8,707 nucleotides of DNA from Faecalimonas sp. (GTDB lineage: Bacteria > Bacillota_A > Clostridia > Lachnospirales > Lachnospiraceae), in contig JAPFCT010000090.1 in the NCBI GenBank assembly GCA_026169575.1, positions 1 through 8,707 on the forward strand, read 5' to 3'. The translations under genes were made by a program, and so were the position numbers. Each line of letters begins with the position of its first letter. The stretch's first letter is position 1. Below are positions 6,916-8,707 of the stretch, piece after piece. Under the pieces are notes generated by a model. That model made no database searches and was not told the origin of the DNA. It was given only the letters and a program-made list of their open reading frames with translations.

Positions 6916-7032
6916 TACTTTTTTATTTTCAATCCATATTTTCGCTGTTTTAGTCATTTTACACAAAAACAATTCCCAAAATTCCAACCGATTCTTTTTT
7001 TCTCTTCATCTTTTTCTGACTTTTTTCTGTTT

Positions 7033-7050
7033 TCTCACTTTAAAGTGAGA
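7033..7050. repeat. Perfect 18-bp palindrome upstream of oppA
   Basis: TCTCACTTTAAAGTGAGA reads the same on both strands without a spacer. It sits about 120 bp upstream of the oppA -35 box. No U-run follows it on the minus strand, so it is not a terminator for the kinase gene. A dimeric regulator binding site is the likeliest reading, but no regulator can be named. Confidence 0.55.
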
Positions 7051-7280
7051 TAAAAATAACCCAGGTTTTCATTTTCCTTTCGCTTGCAAACATATGTCTT
7101 TTTATCAAAGATTTTTAACTATATCCTGTTATCTATTTCTTCTATTCCCTGAGAAAAAATTGCACAAAAGCTATCACTTGCTACAAATCCATCTCTTTTC
7201 GTTTATCCTTTTGTCTTTTTTCTTTGTACAAAAATACGTTCCCGGAAAATATGGAAAATAATCAGTCAATATTTCTTTTG

Positions 7281-8687
7281 TCAGTTCTTCCCTTGCTCCT
7301 TTTCTTCTTCTGACCTTCCCGGGAGCATAATCGTTACTTTTGCTCCTTTCATTTCCGACGAATTTTCTAACAGCAATCTTCCACCCTGCTGCTCTGAAAA
7401 CCGCTCTGCGATCGCAAGCCCCATGCCGTAGTGCCCGCGTTTTCCGCGGCTTTTATCTCCTCTGTAAAACTGTTCTGTTCCCCGCACAAGATCTTCTTCT
7501 GAAAATCCCTGCCCGTCATCTTCTGTGAGCAATTCAATTGCATCCGCAGTTTTCCGGATGGTGAGAAGGATCGCTCCTCCCTGCCTTCCATATTCCACCG
7601 CATTTGCGATCACATTCATCCATGCCCGGTAGAGCAGCGTTTCGTCCATTTGGATCACCAGATCCTTCATACCGTTCTGCGGCACTTCTCTCACATTTAC
7701 TTCCATCTGCCTTGTCTTTGCCAGCGCCTCTGCCTGCTTTTTTACTTTTGCTGTAAATTTTCCCAGATCGGTGCTGCAGGTTCTGACTTTCTTTTCTGTT
7801 TCTGCCCGCAGCATTTCCTGAAGAATCTGAAGATATGCCTCAATCTCTTTTGTCTCCTCACAGATCTCTAAAGCATATTCTTTTGCCTCCTCAAGTTCCC
7901 CCGATTCCAATGCAAGTTCCGCACTTCCACGCAGGATCGTCAACGGTGTCTTAATATCGTGGGCAAGCGCCGCCACCTGTTCTCTTCTCACCTGCTCCAT
8001 CTTCCACTGTCTGCCCAGGGATGCTTTGAGCGCTTCTTTCATCTGGTCCATTGACCGCAGCACTGCATCGATCTCTTTGACCTTCGATGATTCTTTCCCG
8101 AAATCCAGTTCCTGCCGGCTGATCTTTTCCGTAATCTTCTCCAGAGCAGAAAGTTCCCGGGAAATTATTGTGCCAAATCTTCTTGCCAGACAGAACATCA
8201 AAAGAAACAGAAGCAAAACTGCTGCTCCGATCAGCGTCCAGTCTGCCGACGGAAGATATTTTTGCAGAAACACATTTGTATATTCAGAGACCATCCGGTA
8301 TTTTACGATACAGACTTCCCCTGCTCTGGCAAACGCGCGAAAGTAGCTTCCGTCTTTTTCCCGCTCTCCTTTTTCATAAACATTCCATATTTCCTTCCGT
8401 TCTTCCTCTTTTAATGTCCCATAAAGATAATTCCCCTCCCGGTCATACACCCCGTGCCGGCACGTTTCCGGAATCAGATCTTCTGTCACCTTCTCTGCAG
8501 ACCGGATCTGCTCTGCGCGCTCTGCAAGCATCCCTTCTGCATAATTTGCCGGAACGATCCAGCCCGCTTGGATCCCCGCCGAAAAAAGAAGCAGAACCGC
8601 CGATAAGATTACAACTGCTCCGATCATCACAAAGACTGCATACCGGATAAAAAAGGTATGCAGCCGCATTTTTCTTCTTAATTCCAT
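7281..8687 (-). CDS. Membrane-bound sensor histidine kinase (two-component system)
   Basis: A sensor kinase of 468 residues from the chosen start. TM1 is about residues 12-40, then an extracellular sensor of roughly 105 residues, TM2 about 150-168, a HAMP-like linker and the catalytic core. The phosphorylated His is His243 in ALAHDIKTPLTIL (H-box), the N-box is MNVIANAVEYG (Asn362), the G1 box is DDGQG (390-394), and the G2 box is YGMGLAIAERF. The order is complete, so the enzyme should be active. The ATG at 8687 overlaps the last codons of an upstream response regulator gene, the usual arrangement. An upstream in-frame ATG at 8705 would lie deeper in that gene, and an ATG at 8669 is also possible. 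The sensor segment (with YDREGNYLYGT) is not one I can assign to a signal. A link to the opp genes is not shown by the sequence. Confidence 0.93.
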   Translation of the reverse strand: MELRRKMRLHTFFIRYAVFVMIGAVVILSAVLLLFSAGIQAGWIVPANYAEGMLAERAEQIRSAEKVTEDLIPETCRHGVYDREGNYLYGTLKEEERKEIWNVYEKGEREKDGSYFRAFARAGEVCIVKYRMVSEYTNVFLQKYLPSADWTLIGAAVLLLFLLMFCLARRFGTIISRELSALEKITEKISRQELDFGKESSKVKEIDAVLRSMDQMKEALKASLGRQWKMEQVRREQVAALAHDIKTPLTILRGSAELALESGELEEAKEYALEICEETKEIEAYLQILQEMLRAETEKKVRTCSTDLGKFTAKVKKQAEALAKTRQMEVNVREVPQNGMKDLVIQMDETLLYRAWMNVIANAVEYGRQGGAILLTIRKTADAIELLTEDDGQGFSEEDLVRGTEQFYRGDKSRGKRGHYGMGLAIAERFSEQQGGRLLLENSSEMKGAKVTIMLPGRSEEEKEQGKN

Positions 8688-8707
8688 CGATATCCCATCC
8701 CCCATAC
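8678..8707 (-). CDS. C-terminal end of an OmpR/PhoB-family response regulator (5' part beyond window)
   Basis: The last nine codons read VWGMGYRWN followed by TAA. This matches the end of the winged-helix DNA-binding domain in OmpR/PhoB regulators, which typically finish with VWGVGYRF or similar. The frame ends 10 bp inside the following kinase gene, fitting a regulator-kinase pair with coupled translation. Only the tail is visible, so its targets cannot be judged, but the motif together with the adjacent kinase makes the call firm despite the short length. Confidence 0.8.
   Translation of the reverse strand, partial: VWGMGYRWN

Larger units (their letters stand above)
6840..7280. other. Non-coding stretch between the histidine kinase gene and oppA
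   Basis: These 441 bases are strongly A/T-rich with many T runs on the plus strand. Besides the oppA promoter, its dyad and the 18-bp palindrome, I see no credible gene, no RNA gene, and no convincing terminator after the kinase gene. Only very short frames (10, 16 and 38 codons on the minus strand) occur. The first two lack good start signals, and the third runs through the promoter. Confidence 0.75.

Noticed and set aside
6841..6957. A 38-codon minus-strand frame ending one base before the oppA start
   Set aside because: It runs through the oppA -35 and -10 boxes and so could not be read from that promoter. It is Lys/His-rich A/T noise with no good ribosome site.
6959..7009. A 16-codon minus-strand frame (MKRKKESVGILGIVFV) in the spacer
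   Set aside because: It has a basic start and hydrophobic tail, but no clear ribosome binding site or promoter before it, and such short frames are expected by chance here.
6800..7048. An 82-codon plus-strand frame rich in Leu and Phe
   Set aside because: It overlaps the oppA signal peptide region in antisense and arises from T-rich DNA; no ribosome site and no recognisable domain.
7160..7169. A second TTGCACAAAA copy, on the plus strand, inverted relative to the one at the oppA -35 box
   Set aside because: Only ten bases match in A/T-rich DNA and no good -10 box follows on the plus strand, so chance is the simplest explanation.
8168..8650. A 160-codon plus-strand frame opposite the histidine kinase
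   Set aside because: The minus-strand frame has clear kinase motifs and membrane segments; the plus-strand product is Ser/Pro/Leu-rich without a domain.

Overview
The window looks like chromosomal DNA from a Gram-positive Firmicute of the Clostridia, most likely a Lachnospiraceae-type gut anaerobe. This is inferred from the style of the lipoprotein signal peptide (LTAC lipobox then a Gly run), strong AAGGAGG-type ribosome binding sites, A/T-rich intergenic DNA, moderate GC in genes, and the protein family variants. No search was run, so the taxonomic call is an inference. Every gene I can support is on the minus strand, so transcription runs from right to left.

Right end (8707 to 7281): the last nine codons of an OmpR/PhoB-family response regulator overlap the start of a complete membrane-bound sensor histidine kinase. 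Together they form a two-component pair whose regulator lies mostly outside the window. A 441-bp non-coding stretch follows (7280 to 6840). It carries a well-formed promoter for oppA, a dyad over the -10 region and start site, and a separate perfect 18-bp palindrome.

Middle and left (6839 to 1): a five-gene oligopeptide-type ABC importer operon in the order oppA-oppB-oppC-oppD-oppF. OppA is the lipoprotein that captures substrate outside the membrane. OppB and OppC form the membrane channel, and OppD and OppF are the two ATPases. oppF is cut by the left edge after 334 codons. A 153-bp gap after oppA holds an intrinsic terminator followed by two more hairpins, which probably limits read-through so that the binding protein is made in excess over the channel. 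oppB to oppF are packed with 16-bp and 8-bp gaps and a 17-bp overlap.

The transporter is not ordinary. OppC has about 275 extra residues in its first extracellular loop, forming seven ~40-residue RCC1-type repeats, enough for a complete seven-bladed beta-propeller on the same face as OppA. OppF has about 150 extra, highly charged, coiled-coil-like residues between its Walker A motif and its Q-loop. Two in-frame domain insertions on opposite sides of the membrane in one Opp system are the main finding. I know of no described function for either.
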